Source: Neckera pumila (taxonomy: Eukaryota > Streptophyta > Bryopsida > Hypnales > Neckeraceae). Taken from it: DNA of 64,000 nucleotides. The DNA is taken from NCBI GenBank assembly GCA_963969595.1, contig OZ018411.1:2234501-2298500 (forward strand), in the 5' to 3' direction. Shown in pieces: positions 23,353 through 35,240 of the stretch (its first letter is position 1; each line of letters begins with the position of its first letter). The position numbers and the translations under genes were made by a program. The notes below the pieces were generated by a model. That model saw only the letters and a list, made by a program, of their open reading frames with translations. It did no database searches and had not been told where the DNA came from.

Positions 23353-24234
23353 GATTGTATATGTTTATATTCTTGTTGTTGTTGTTGTTATTTAGTTGTG
23401 TTGCTATTGTGCAATTTTGCAGTTTTGTAGTTTTATTATTGTGCTATTGTATTCTTTTGATGTTGTGCAATTGAATAATTTTGTTTTTTTACTGCTTTGT
23501 TGTTTTATTGTTTGGTTACTTTGTGGTTTTGTTGTTGACTGTTTCAATTGGTGGTTGGTTGCAGTTTGCAATGAACCAAGAAACAAAAGAAAATTATGGC
23601 GTAGAAAAAATAAGTAATTTGAAGCATAGTGTAGTCGTAGTATAACCATAGTTCAGTCATAGTACAGTTATAGAAATATAATATATAGTGATAGTGAAGT
23701 CATAGAAATATAATATAGTCATAGTGCAATCATGATGCAATAATAGAAATATAGTGGAATCATAATGCAGGCAATAAAACAGCTTCTTTAGTGACTTGTT
23801 TCAATTGCAATATAGTAAGGTACAACCATTTTCTAATAATAAATATAAAAAGGACTAAAATAATACTATATTGAAATTCTCTTACTTGTATTTGTAACTA
23901 CAACATAATTAATTAATGTGGACTATAGTAGTCATACTCACAATTACTAAATAACCAACATATGACTTCAAATGATAAAAAATGACTAGACAATGACTTC
24001 TATGGATGCTACATCAAGTAAATGTGTTGTGCCATGTTGACGAACATGTCACCACACCCATCTCACGTCTAACCAGCATCAGAGGTTGATAAAACTTCCA
24101 CATTAGTAGCTGGATGAAAATAAATCATTACAAATAAATTACTACATGACTTAAATCCTAAAATTGGGCTTCAATCATAGTTCAATCATAGTTCATTCAT
24201 AAGTCTCCTAAATGATTGGATTTGCAGTCATTAA

Positions 24235-25156
24235 CCCCTAAAGTTTCACGACTATGTAATCACCAAAAACGCTCCAAAACTGCCATTTCTAATACAATTA
24301 CCAAATTTTTGGAAAAAAACAATTTTTGACACATGTAACCATAGGATCTTGTAGTATGATATTTTGAAAACATGTGGTAAAAATTTCAGAAAATTCCACC
24401 GTGTGGATCATAAGATATAAGCATTCAAAGTCTTGAAAACCATTTTTTCAATCTTGCGAAAAAATGGGCAGCTGCACTTTGCAAGCTCACTTTTCAATGA
24501 GAAAATGCCGATAAAGGTGGTGCTTCTTTGAATTCAGTTTCCTAAACAAGTTGTCTATATGCATGAAAAATTTCACATCATTTGGAATTGTACAACATAT
24601 AGGAAAAAAATAGCAAGTAGAAAGAAGTAGAAAATGACTTAAAATACTAAATTGTTAAAAATTTAATCATGGAATTTAAAAATGCCAATCCCAACGGTTG
24701 TAATGTTGTAATAATCAACCTACATCCTAAGATTTTATTTTTTTCCAAAAATATTGAAAATTGAGTTAAATAAACGACTTTAAAGTTTTTTTTAGAGTAG
24801 AGAATCCATAACTGCCCGCAAACCAAAAACCTTCATAACTTTTGACTCATTGATTGAAATGGAGTGACTCAAAGCTTTTTAAGTATACATAAATGTAGAG
24901 AACCAATTTCAAAAAAAAATCCGGAAAAAATGATTTTTTCTGATTTGCCCAAACTGCCCGGTTAAGAAAAAAAGTAACATATTAGGTCACAACTTTTGAC
25001 TCATATTTTGAAATGTCATGAAACTTGGTACACATGAAGATATTCCTCGCCCCCACCTTCTATTAAAATTTCAGCCTCAAATATGGATATCTCTAGTCAC
25101 ACGTACCTGCCCAAAATTTCTATACGGACAAAAAACGCATGTTGGTCCTTTAGGGG
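24235..25156 (-). mobile_element. TTAA-family element, subfamily A, copy 2 (922 bp), nested in CACTA
   Basis: Inverted relative to the copy at 13827. Flanked by TTAA at 24231-24234 and TTAA at 25157-25160; ends CCCCTAAAGTTTCACGAC and TTGGTCCTTTAGGGG. Most of its length reads as the reverse complement of copy 1 with few differences, including gtgcagctgccc, caagatcctatggtta and caaaagttatgaagg. It lies close to the right end of the CACTA element, within its subterminal repeats, so it inserted after the CACTA arrived or moved with it. Confidence 0.88.
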
Positions 25157-25196
25157 TTAACGCTAGTCGTTAACAGATCTTTTTCTACTAGTGATT

Positions 25197-26991
25197 TTTT
25201 ATTTTGTTTTTTTCAAAAATTTGACAATTTGCAAGATCACATTAAACAAACATTTGTAATTTGCATAGAATCCCAATACAATCATTTTGCTTGTGCTTTT
25301 GACTTTTCTAAGCAATTAGTGGACTCTGTTGGTCCTCCAATCCCTTTACGACCTAAGTTAATGACATGGATGGATTTTGATATAATTAGATTTCATTTTT
25401 CATTCATTAGACAATTGAATTTAGAATGTGAATTGTGTGCATGAAGGCTATTTGTTTGTGGACCTTAGATCAAATCATATTTGATGTTTGGAGATGTTCA
25501 AGCAAGCCCAAGAATCTCGGGACTTGAAAGGCTTACCTCCCTTTATACTTCATCCTCTTTGTTCTCTATACTCCCCATTCTCCCTACTAATCTCAAACTC
25601 AAAGCAATATAATTTAGAAGTTTATAGTATTCTTAGTTTCTTAAATTAAGGGGTATTTTCTATTTTATTAAATGTGAAATTTCAGAAGCTTTCTATTAGT
25701 TATTGAATGTTGGTTTTGAGTTGGATATTGTCGTGACAATCAGTTCTTCTACATTTCAACATTTTTTTACATGCATATATGACATCGTTATGATTAATTC
25801 AAGAGCAATTAACTTTGATTCATAACATCTTGTCCTCTTATAATTTTTGTTAGCAAAACACTATAAAAAATATTGTTGTCCTGGGTTTTTTATTTATTTA
25901 AAAAATTGTGGAATGAAGTGTTCTACACTACAATGAGTATTATAAATACAAATAAGATAGGGACCAATAAATTAAATGTTAAATATTAAAATATTACTTG
26001 TACATCTATAAAATTGCCAAAAGTAGAAAAGACATACTATTAAGAAACTTAGAAAAAATAGAGGGGATATAAGAGCCTTGTATTAAATACATTAGATTCG
26101 CAAGTAACCACCTTACCGTAATTATGAAGAAGTATCTCTCCCAAGGTTTTTGAATATACTTGGGTAATTTTGTAGTATTATCAATACATTAGATGGATTT
26201 TAATTCAGCTAGGTTATAGTTTTAGCTTCCTACAACCTTCAGCTTTGAAATTTTATAACTATTTGTATTTTGTTTCATGAACATTTGTAAAAATATACAA
26301 AATCTCTTTCATGTTTTTTTTATAAGCCAAAAGTGCCACAACACTTGTAGAGTTTGTAATATGGTAGTTAATTTAACTACAAAATGCTTGAACCTAAAAC
26401 AAGAAGATCATTTTTTTTAAATCGTAAGAAAAAGTTGCAACTTCTCTAAAACATATATTTCATTGATTTACTTAAAGAATTTTTTCTACTTTCTATTGAT
26501 ATGTCGCATGATTTTCTTTGAGGATTATTGATGAAAAAAAAGTGTATTTTTTGAACATTCATTATGCATAGGATAGATGATTAGGCACATTAGAATTTCA
26601 AACAACCTTATTTAAGCTGAAGTTATTCATATTCTTTTTTATTACTGAAAGATGAAGGAAAAGATTGACATATCTTTGTTGTACTTTTATTTTTAATTTT
26701 TTGAATAAAAGATTTATCAAATGTTTAGATTTAGGATATTCTACAAAATATTGATTCTCTATAATAAATAATTTTTTTAGAATTTTTTTTGCAAATTCTT
26801 CGTAATAAAATAGATTCTTTTAGAAAAAAATAACTTCACAAATTGTCTACTATATTAGAATTCTTTTCTACCAAACATGCCTTACAACTCCAATAGTTGA
26901 TTATAAATAACCCAAATGTTACTCATTGGATGAGGAGAGGCATATTCTTTCTATAATAAAAGATTTCTTTTAGAATTATGATGCCCTTCTT
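25197..26991. other. AT-rich spacer with one unassigned open frame
   Basis: A 71-codon + frame at 25229-25444 starts a few tens of bases after the CACTA end and has moderately protein-like composition (SQYNHFACAFDFSKQL, WMDFDIIRFHF). I do not recognise it, and nothing joins to it. The remainder to 26991 is AT-rich without recognisable features. Confidence 0.3.
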
Positions 26992-26995
26992 TTAA

Positions 26996-27895
26996 CCCCT
27001 AAAGTCCCATTGTCCTCTTAGGGGACAAATTAGATTTTGGGAAGGTTCTTGTGACCTTGATTTTTTATGAAACTTTTTGAAACTTTTTCCTAAGATAGAA
27101 AAATTGATTAGCTTCGTGGGAATATGATTTTTTTTCAATTGGTGATTGGGAGCAAAAGTTATACTACAAAAAGTCTAGAACTTAACTTGGCGGGCAACAG
27201 AAAAAAAAATGCTAAAAGTCAAAATTAATTTTTTTAATTTTTTCTTCTCTAAACTATTATGTTTTTGTCTACATGTGAAGCTTTGATTCATTCTATTTGG
27301 ACTAACAATGAGAAAGTTATAGACAATCTTGTTTATTGGGCAATTAGAGCATCTTTTTGAAAAAATAACTTGTAGGATTATTCACATTTTTTCACATTTT
27401 TTTTGACAAGGTTGTGTTTTCTTGCTAAAACAATCTCATCATTGGGATTACTGTATTTTAATCCCACCTTAGAGATATTAACAATAAATTTTTTTTTCAA
27501 TCTTGGACCTACTTCTATTTAATATTTTTTAAAGAATAAAAATCAAATGTGTTTTTTTGAAGTTTTTTTAAAGACTTTCAACTCAATTCTTCAACATAAA
27601 AAAATTTAAATTTAAAGTTTTTAGTGCGAAAGTTTTCCACAAATGGCGGTCAAAGTCATTTGAAATTGCAAGCTAGTGTTCAAAAAAACTTTCTTTTTCA
27701 ACTTTGAATGCTAATATCTTCCAATCTATGTGGTCAAACTTCATGAAATTTTTACCACATGATCTCATACAAGTGAACTACAAGATCCTACAATTAGATT
27801 CTAAAAAATTATTTTTTTGGTTTTCTTGGGCAAATGCAGCAAAATGGCAGTTTTGAGTGTTTTTTGACAAAAAAATGGCCTTGGGACTTCAAGGG
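26996..27895 (+). mobile_element. TTAA-family element, subfamily B, copy 2 (900 bp)
   Basis: TTAA at 26992-26995, then CCCCTAAAGTCCCATTG; right end GGGACTTCAAGGG then TTAA at 27896-27899. Both ends carry the AGTCCCA variant of the terminal repeat. The subterminal hairpin is degraded here (TTGTCCTC-TTA-GGGGACAA, 27010-27028). Shared interior landmarks: gagcaaaagttatac, tgtttttgtctacatgtgaag, ctacaagatcctacaatta. No coding frame. Confidence 0.8.
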
Positions 27896-27899
27896 TTAA

Positions 27900-29409
27900 A
27901 CCCTTCATCAACCATGGTTGACCAAAATCCAACCAACATCTAATATTGAGGTCAAATTTGATAATGTGAAAGCAGAGTCTCATTATGAGAAATATCATTA
28001 ATTATTGGCCTCTCTCGCGTCTCGGCATGTTATTTTTCATTACATAGCTTTGGATTTACATTACCTAGTCCATAAATTTACTTCATCAAGAAAAGAGGAC
28101 TTTTGCATACTTGTTTTTAATCCAAATTAAAACCAAATGATTCATGTTTACTTAGATGCTTAAACTTGTAAGTACATTGTAGTCCTGAAAGGTCCAATAG
28201 AGGACTTCATTATTAATTTTAGAAAAAAATGCACCTATTGGTTCAATAAGTGGAATATTTTGGTGACCACTTTGGTCATGGAGGAGCTATGTTCTTTCGC
28301 AATTAACTTTTAAACATTACAAGAAATTTAAACCGTGTAGAAGGCTACAAGACTTTTCATTTTTAGCACCCCCGCGGTGCAAATACAAAAAAAATAAATA
28401 AATAAATAAATATATATATATGTATATATATTTTATTTTTTCAAAAAAATTAATAATTAATTAATTTAAAAAAAAAAAAAATCAATCTGATCATTGATGT
28501 GCACTAGTAGTGCCACATCAAATTCCAATAAAAAAAATAAAAAAATAAAAATTCATCATTTTTTCTGTAATTGCATTGCTGCCATTCAAAACTCGCCGCC
28601 TCTTTGAGACATGAAGTTTCTTGTAGTGTGACATTTGATTGCTTAGAAGGCAATCCAAGGGAGAATAAAAGATCTCCTCAAAGCCAGGTACATGTCTTTT
28701 TGCTTGCCCAAAGTTTGTGCGGTTAGAGCATGCAAAAGTGAATAGTGCTTTGACTTTGCAATCGAAATACGATATTTGGCAAGCCATACATTCACTATTG
28801 AAATGGGTCCACTAGGTTGAAGCATTCCCTCCAAAATACAAACATTATTTTTTGTCAACATTTCTCTAAAAACCAAGCCTATGGAGCTTTTACGGCCCAA
28901 GAGCATCACCATTGAGCCTAGTGGTTTAGAGTGAAAAGAGAATGAACCACCCCTCCAAAGTCCTTGTCAAATAAGAGTTCATTTCCATTGAGCTTATTGG
29001 AGTTTTGAATTATATATATATGTATATGTTGGTTTCCACTGCACTTGAAGGAGATGCACTCTTCGAGCCTCCGCTTCAGCTCAGAATTCTGGGATATATG
29101 GAGGAGACCAATTTTAGCAAGAAGACAAACTTTTGAGCTACATTTTCTTGAAAACTTGGCTCTTTTGCTTTTGAAGGGTGGTGGTTTAGTTTTGATGAGA
29201 AAGAGTTTTATGTGGTTTCAAGAAAAAGATGGAGAACAATGCTCACTTCTAGGGAGTTGGATTGGCAGTTGGGTTCTGAAGACTAAGCCCAATTGAAACG
29301 ACATGAAGGCTCCATGCCAACTTGCACTTTGATCCAGCTTGTGCCCCCTCCCCCTCCATTTGTTGACCCTCTGGCTAGGCAATGGAAATTGGCCCTAATC
29401 ATCTACCAA
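27900..29409. other. Repeat-rich spacer with unassigned minus-strand frames
   Basis: An A/T microsatellite (aaat)n/(at)n lies at about 28385-28435. Overlapping minus-strand frames at 28518-28787 and 28643-28912 have some protein-like stretches but no recognised domain; they may be the end of an old retroelement. A + frame at 29045-29296 is likewise unassigned. Nothing here supports a functional gene. Confidence 0.35.
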
Positions 29410-29413
29410 TTAA

Positions 29414-30325
29414 CCCCTAAAGTCCCAAGGCATTTTTCTGTCAAAAACGGCTCAAAACTGCCAGTTTTGCTCTGTTCATATAAGAAAAGAGAAAAAGTAA
29501 TTATTTTAGAATCTAACCATAAGATCTTGTACTTGACTTATCTCAAATCATGTGGTAAGAATTTCATAAAGTTTGACCGTACAGACCAAAAGATATGAGT
29601 GTTCAAAGTTGGAAAAATATGATTTTTTGAACACTGACTTGCAGTTTCAGATGACTTTGCCCGCCATTTAAAAAAAAAATTGCACTATAGACTTTTAATT
29701 TAATTTTTTTTATGTTGAATAATTGAGTTGAGAATCTAGGGAAAAAAAGTCAGAAAAATACACTTGATTTAATTCTAAAAAATTATTAAGTAGAAGTAGG
29801 TCTAAGATTGAAAGAAAAACTAAATTGTCAATAGCTCTAAGATGGGATTAAAACACTATAACCCCAACGGTGAGATTATTTTAGCAAGCAAACTAAACCT
29901 TGTCAAACTGTTTTTATTGAAAAATTGTGAAAATTGCATTCAGAAATGAGTCCTACAAGTTATTTTTTCAAGAAGATGCTCTAATTGCCCAAAAAATAAG
30001 ATTGTCCATAACTTTCACATAACAAATCCAAATGGAATGAATCAAAGCTTCCCGTATAGATAAAAATACAATCTATAAGGGAAAAAAAATTAAATTTAAA
30101 AAAAAATTGGGTGAGGAGATTTCTTCTTGTCATACCGAAAAAAAAGGACCTTTTGTGCCATTTCTTTTGCTTCCGGGCACCAATTAAAATAAAAACTATA
30201 TTCCCATAAAGCTAATGTGTTTTTCTATCTTCACAAAAAGTTTAGAAAATAATGATGAGTATTGAAGCCGTAGTAGTCTGCCCAAAACCATTTTGTCCCC
30301 CGAGGGGACAATGGGACTTTAGGGG
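29414..30325 (-). mobile_element. TTAA-family element, subfamily B, copy 3 (912 bp)
   Basis: TTAA at 29410-29413 and 30326-30329. Ends CCCCTAAAGTCCCAAGG and, in reverse complement, CCCCTAAAGTCCCATTG, a 14-bp perfect terminal repeat. Subterminal hairpin TTGTCCCC-CGA-GGGGACAA at 30293-30311, perfectly paired. Inverted relative to the copies at 18792 and 26996. No coding frame. Confidence 0.88.
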
Positions 30326-30329
30326 TTAA

Positions 30330-31591
30330 TTGAGGCAAGTTGTTTTCATGTCATGCATTGGTTTGAAAAAACAAACTTGTTTTCAAGCCCAAACACAAAC
30401 TTGCCTTGCAAATTGGATGACCTTCTTCAAGAGGTTCATCCACTTTTCAAGCCTTGTAGCCATGTTTTAATAATTCTTAATTCATATTTATCCAAGCGCG
30501 TACTAATTCATGCAAAATCAAAAGTGTCAAATAGAATCACATTAAGGTGAATGTTCCCATACTCGATCACTTAAGTGATTTTGCAGCAAATGATGAGCGT
30601 TTTAAGGCGTAGAAAATTTTTCCCATGTAGAAAGATAAGGAATATGGAGATTCCCATTTCGTAATTTTTGTAATTTTATTCCCAAAATTGAAATTACTAT
30701 GAATTTTGGGAGTCAAAAAGTTGTCCAGACTAATAGCCAATGTTTAGAGTCATCCAATTCCGATCATCTAAAAAATTTCTTTTCTGCTCAACTACTTCCT
30801 ACTTTCTTCCTCACTACTTTAGGACGTGTCATAACCTTATCAGTTCCAACCTTGAAAAAACACATTCCAAACTTTTCAGCCTTGGTTGAAAATAGTGCCC
30901 CCTCCAGGTTGGCCATAAGTCATGATCGACTATGGGTACATTTACCTTAGAAGCAACAATACGTCTAGAACATGTATAACTAGACAAACTTGCTGATTAG
31001 GGCCCTACAAAAAATACAAAAAGACGTCCTTGGAACCCCTTAGCTTTTTCCTTGGCTTGGGGGGTGGCAAGCATAAAGTCTGTACAATAGTGGCTCACCC
31101 TTGCATTGGTTGCTTTGAAATGGAGGCAAGGGCCATTCAGTTGGGGCAGGGCCATGGAGACCACTTCCTTCATACCAGCAGCAATTCATGCCGAATTCTC
31201 GACCATATTTGCATCCACCTATTTTTCAATCAGTCCATGCCGTGCTGCAGCTGCTCTTTTTAACTGACAACAGCTGCCAGCTATTAGGGTAGTATGGTGA
31301 CAAAATCCTTTAATTAGTCTAGGTTTAGGAGTGAGAAAAAAATAGTTTGGAACTTTGGATGGTCCTACTAATTTCAGAATTTGCTATGGCCTGAGCTATT
31401 TAAAGATTTGTAAATAGTGGAATGGAAATTTGAAAATGCATCAAAAGTCAGGAATCCGGTCTGCCAATTTGTCTGGTTTTCTTGTTGGGGTGCGATGGGG
31501 ACATGAACCCTAAAATGCATTTTTATGTAAGCAAGGGGAAAAAAACCCGGAGTATGTAGATGAGTACATTCATCCAGAAAAAATTATACTG
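30330..31591. other. Spacer, no recognised gene
   Basis: Somewhat less AT-rich between about 30840 and 31270, with short + frames at 30353-30550, 30699-30950 and 31030-31263. None shows a domain I recognise and they do not join convincingly. Possibly the remains of a gene or retroelement fragment. Confidence 0.3.
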
Positions 31592-31595
31592 TTAA

Positions 31596-32522
31596 CCCCT
31601 AAAGGACCAAACGGCATTTTTTGGCAACATAGCGATTTTGGGCAGCTCACTACGAATGGAAGTTTTATTTTTTTTCTTTGAAAATTTCACACAACGTGTG
31701 CCCAAGGAGTAGCTCTAAGGCCCAACAATTTTCAAAACTTTTGACTACATGGTTAAAAAGTTATTGGATGATATGTCATTTTCAATGGTCGGCGGGCAGC
31801 TCAATTTTTTTTTCTAAAACATCACTTTTTAAGAAAATGAAAATTTGAAATTGGTTCTTTAGATTTATATATATGTGGAAATCTTTGAATTACTCCATCT
31901 TGATTTATGAGATGAAAATTATGAGGTGTTCTAGTTTGTGGGTAGTTATGGACTCCCTACTCAAGAATAAACTTTGAAGTCCTTTATTTAACTCAATTTT
32001 TAATATTTTTCAAAAAAAATAAAATCATAGGATGTATATTGTTTATTGTAATATTACAACCGTTGGGATTGACATTTTTCAATTCTATAATTAAATTCTT
32101 AACAATTTTGTGTTTTGAATCATTCTCTACTTCTTTTTACAACCTATTTTTTTTGTATATATTGTACAATTCCAAATGATTTGAAAACTTTCAAGCATGT
32201 AGCCAACTTGCTTTGAAGAATGAATCAAAGGAGTAACCACCATTTTGGACATTTTTCCATTTAAATGTGACCTTGTGAAGTGCAGCTGCCCGGATTTTTG
32301 CAGGGCCAAAAAAAGGGGTTTTGTCAATTCAAATGCTAATATCTTGCAATCTACAAGGTGGAAAATTCTGAAATTTTTTCTATATATTTTCAAACAAGTT
32401 TACTACAAGATCCTACAGTTATATGTGTCCAAAAATGTTTTTGTCCTAAAATTTGATACTTGAACTAGAAATGGCAATTTTAGAGTGTTTTGGGTGAAAA
32501 CATAGTCTCTGACCTTTAGGGG
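31596..32522 (+). mobile_element. TTAA-family element, subfamily A, copy 3 (927 bp)
   Basis: TTAA at 31592-31595 and 32523-32526. Left end CCCCTAAAGGACCAAACGG, right end CTGACCTTTAGGGG. Same order of landmarks as the 13827 copy (gggcagctcac, gtgcagctgccc near 32281, ctacaagatcctacagtta, atggcaattttagagtg). It is more diverged than the 13827/24235 pair. Confidence 0.85.
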
Positions 32523-32526
32523 TTAA

Positions 32527-33138
32527 GGTAGGTTGCTTGAAAAGGGACCCTCTTCTTCAAAGAGCCATGTAGGGAGTGTTAAATGGACACTAATTTATTA
32601 GTGGTTTTAAAATGGAATGCCAATGTGAGAGCATAATTGAGACTTGTCATGTATTGCTTCATACTCTGGATGGAATAAGAGTAAAGGAGGGTCCATTTCA
32701 AAGCGAGGGTGTGTCCACTTAATTTTTCTGAATGAGAATTGAATGTCCACTTGCTTTCTTACAAATGTTAAAAGAATGTAGGGTCTATTTAAGATTAGTA
32801 AAGGTCGCATTAGGAACCTTGTGTATTACTTTTTGCTTGTTTTTGGTCAAGCGATAGCTTTTGTCCGAGTGCACGTGAGTGGGTTTTGCAAGGCCTACAG
32901 ATCATGAACAGGTGCCTACTACAAAATTCTTTGAAAATTCATAAGTATTTTGTAAATGCTCCCAAAAATATGAAACCACTTAGATTTGCATCAATTTTCT
33001 TTCAAATGAAAAATAAGTGAAAATACTTTCGGGCATTGAAAATCCATCAAAAAGGCCCAACAGCCCTTAAAGGATCGCTTTTTGAGCCACCCACCTTATA
33101 GCCTTTCATTTGAATATGAGAGCAGGTCCACCAATCAT
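32527..33138. other. Spacer, no recognised gene
   Basis: A minus-strand frame at 32607-32810 has no recognised similarity. Otherwise nothing to annotate. Confidence 0.35.
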
Positions 33139-33142
33139 TTAA

Positions 33143-33767
33143 CACCTAAATGCCCAAGGCTTGTTTTGAGCTTCTTGAAATTTGCTCTAAATTGAACAAA
33201 AAGACAACATTTTGATAAGTAGAATCAATTTTTTCAATCGTAACTGTACAAATTCAAGCTAAATATGCTAGAGATCACATAGGAAAAGAAAACATGATAA
33301 TATCATTGAAAGATTGAAAGATTATAATTAAGGATGTTAAAACTATGAAAATCTTTCATCTCTCTTTTTGCATGTCAAATCTAAAAAATGGTTCACCAAA
33401 TAAATATGAGGTTGAAGGACCTAACATACATAACTCTAATCAATTTATGGCTTTTCAAAATCTACTCTACATATTTTTTAAATGAATTTTTAGTGTGATA
33501 TTTTCTCCAAGATCTAGTATATTTGAGGCTCAATTCCAAGAGCCCTCAACACTACGGAAGTCAAGATTGCAATGGGTATCCTTGCACAAAATCTTAAATA
33601 GAAAAATCATAATCATTCATTTTCAAAATCGGATTTTGGATGCTAAAATTAGACTTCAAAAAAAATCTGTCAAAAACAAAAACTACTAAAAATAAAAATA
33701 TAGCTAGGTCTTATTTAGCTCCAAAGTTTTGTCGACACCAAAGTTTGGCGCCTCGGGCATTTAGGGG
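33143..33767 (-). mobile_element. TTAA-family element, subfamily C, short copy (625 bp)
   Basis: TTAA at 33139-33142 and 33768-33771. Ends CACCTAAATGCCCAAGGC and, in reverse complement, CCCCTAAATGCCCGAGGC, an 18-bp terminal repeat with two differences and the AATGCCC variant. Internal blocks match the long element 19915-21714 in inverted orientation (atatttgaggctcaa, ttgcacaaaatctta). No coding frame. Confidence 0.8.
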
Positions 33768-33771
33768 TTAA

Positions 33772-34193
33772 ATGCAAGGCTAACTGGTACTATTGCATGA
33801 AGGTGGAGCTTTTGGACTCCACTGCGTTACCACTAAAGGCTTTCTAGTTTTCCTGGACAATGCTATAATGCTCCATTGCACCATTTTTTAGGTATTTTGC
33901 GTCCACATAAGAGCTCATACAACGAATCAACCCTTTGACAATAGGGGAATCATTCTCTTTCATGTAAAACAAATTGGATAAGCATTGTCGAGGGGTGAAG
34001 CGTGGATTGCATTGCAACTTGTCTCTTGCAAAAGGAAAGACGGAACGCCACAACTAGCCCGCGACGTCACTTTGTGAAAACCATTTCATATTCCATTTTG
34101 ACGTTGATGCGGTGGAGTTGCTCTTAGTGAATGTAACAGTTCTTTGAGAGGGATTTTAGAGATATCATTCACTCTGATCCATTTTAATAAGTT
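33772..34193 (-). pseudogene. Unidentified minus-strand coding-like fragment
   Basis: The minus-strand frame 34053-33844 reads MWRSVFPFARDKLQCNPRF, RQCLSNLFYMKENDSPIVKGLIR, and ends near SIVQEN. The composition is protein-like and GC content is above that of the flanks. I do not recognise the family and find no joining exons. It is sandwiched between two TTAA-family elements (gaps of a few bases to about 140 bases), so it is either captured host sequence or an old transposon fragment. Confidence 0.3.
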
Positions 34194-34197
34194 TTAA

Positions 34198-35121
34198 CCC
34201 CTAAAGGACCGAGTTGATTTTCCTACCAAAACCCATTCAAAACTGTCATTTCTATTGCAAAGAGAAAAGAGTTTAAGAAATTGTTATTTTTTGCATATCC
34301 AACCGTAAGATCTTATAATTGATTAGTATATGAATATGTGGAAGAAATTTCAGAAACTTTGACCACGTAGATTGCAAGATATATGCATTTAAAGTGAAGA
34401 AAACAACTTTTTTTCCACCTTGCTTCACTAGATTTTTTGGCTTTGAATCTTTTTAGTTCAAATTTTTTGCACTATTGATTTCGATTTTCTACTTATTTAT
34501 GTTAAGTAGTTGAGTTGAGAATCTACCAAAAAAATTTAGGAAAAAAATCACTTAATTTTCACTCATTAAAAAATTGTTAAGTAGAAGTGGGTTCAAGATT
34601 GAAGAAAAAACTAAATTGTTAATAGCTTTTAGATGGAATTGAATCACAATAATCCCAATGGTGAGATTGTTCTAGCAAGAAAATCTAACCCTGTCTAACA
34701 AAAAAATTTGAAAAATTCTAAAAATTGCATTCAAAAATGAATTCTACAAGTTATTTTTTCAAGAAGATGCTTAGATTGCCCAAAAAACTAAGATTGTCCA
34801 TAACTTTCTCATTATTAGTCCAAATTGAATGAAACAAAGCTTCACATGTAGACAAAAATATAATCTTTGAGTCAAAAATTTGAAAAAAAATTATTTTGAC
34901 TTTTTGTGATTTTTTTTGGGCTGCCCGCAAAATTCCATTTTTACTTATTGTGCCATAACTTTTGCTCCCGGGCATCAATTAAAATAAAATTTATATATTC
35001 GCAAAGATCTCGCAAAAACACACAACCTCAAAAAATCCCAAAAAACATTACTAAAAATTGAGATCAAAGGAACCTGCCCGGACCAAATTGTCCCCCGAGG
35101 GGACAACCGGTCCTTTAGGGG
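34198..35121 (-). mobile_element. TTAA-family element, subfamily B, copy 4 (924 bp)
   Basis: TTAA at 34194-34197 and 35122-35125. Ends CCCCTAAAGGACCGAG and, in reverse complement, CCCCTAAAGGACCGGT, a 14-bp perfect terminal repeat. Subterminal hairpin TTGTCCCC-CGA-GGGGACAA at 35088-35106. Close in sequence to the inverted copy at 18792-19703. No coding frame. Confidence 0.88.
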
Positions 35122-35240
35122 TTAAGGTAGCCAATGCAAAAATCATGAAAGATTATGGCAAAGTGCCGAAAAAAATTAGTGGACTATTTGCATTTGTTCA
35201 TAGTTGACTAAAAAATGAAAGAAGATTGTCTGAAATTTAA

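Larger units (their letters stand above)
22422..25193. mobile_element. CACTA (En/Spm-type) transposon, non-autonomous, with ATT target duplication
   Basis: Left end CACTAGTAGAAGACAGGGTC at 22422, right end in reverse complement CACTAGTAGAAAAAGATCT ending at 25193; both start with the CACTA signature and share about 12 bp. The flanks are ATT at 22419-22421 and ATT at 25194-25196, the 3-bp target duplication expected of this superfamily. Subterminal regions are crowded with short repeats of gactaaa/agtcatt type, also typical. Inside are two minisatellites and an inserted TTAA-family element (24235-25156). No transposase frame is visible, so it would need transposase from elsewhere. The intact ends and perfect target duplication suggest a fairly recent insertion. 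Confidence 0.88.

Noticed and set aside
23396..23649. Frames on both strands within a TTG/TTA-rich stretch
   Set aside because: Low-complexity DNA inside the CACTA element gives long frames by chance.
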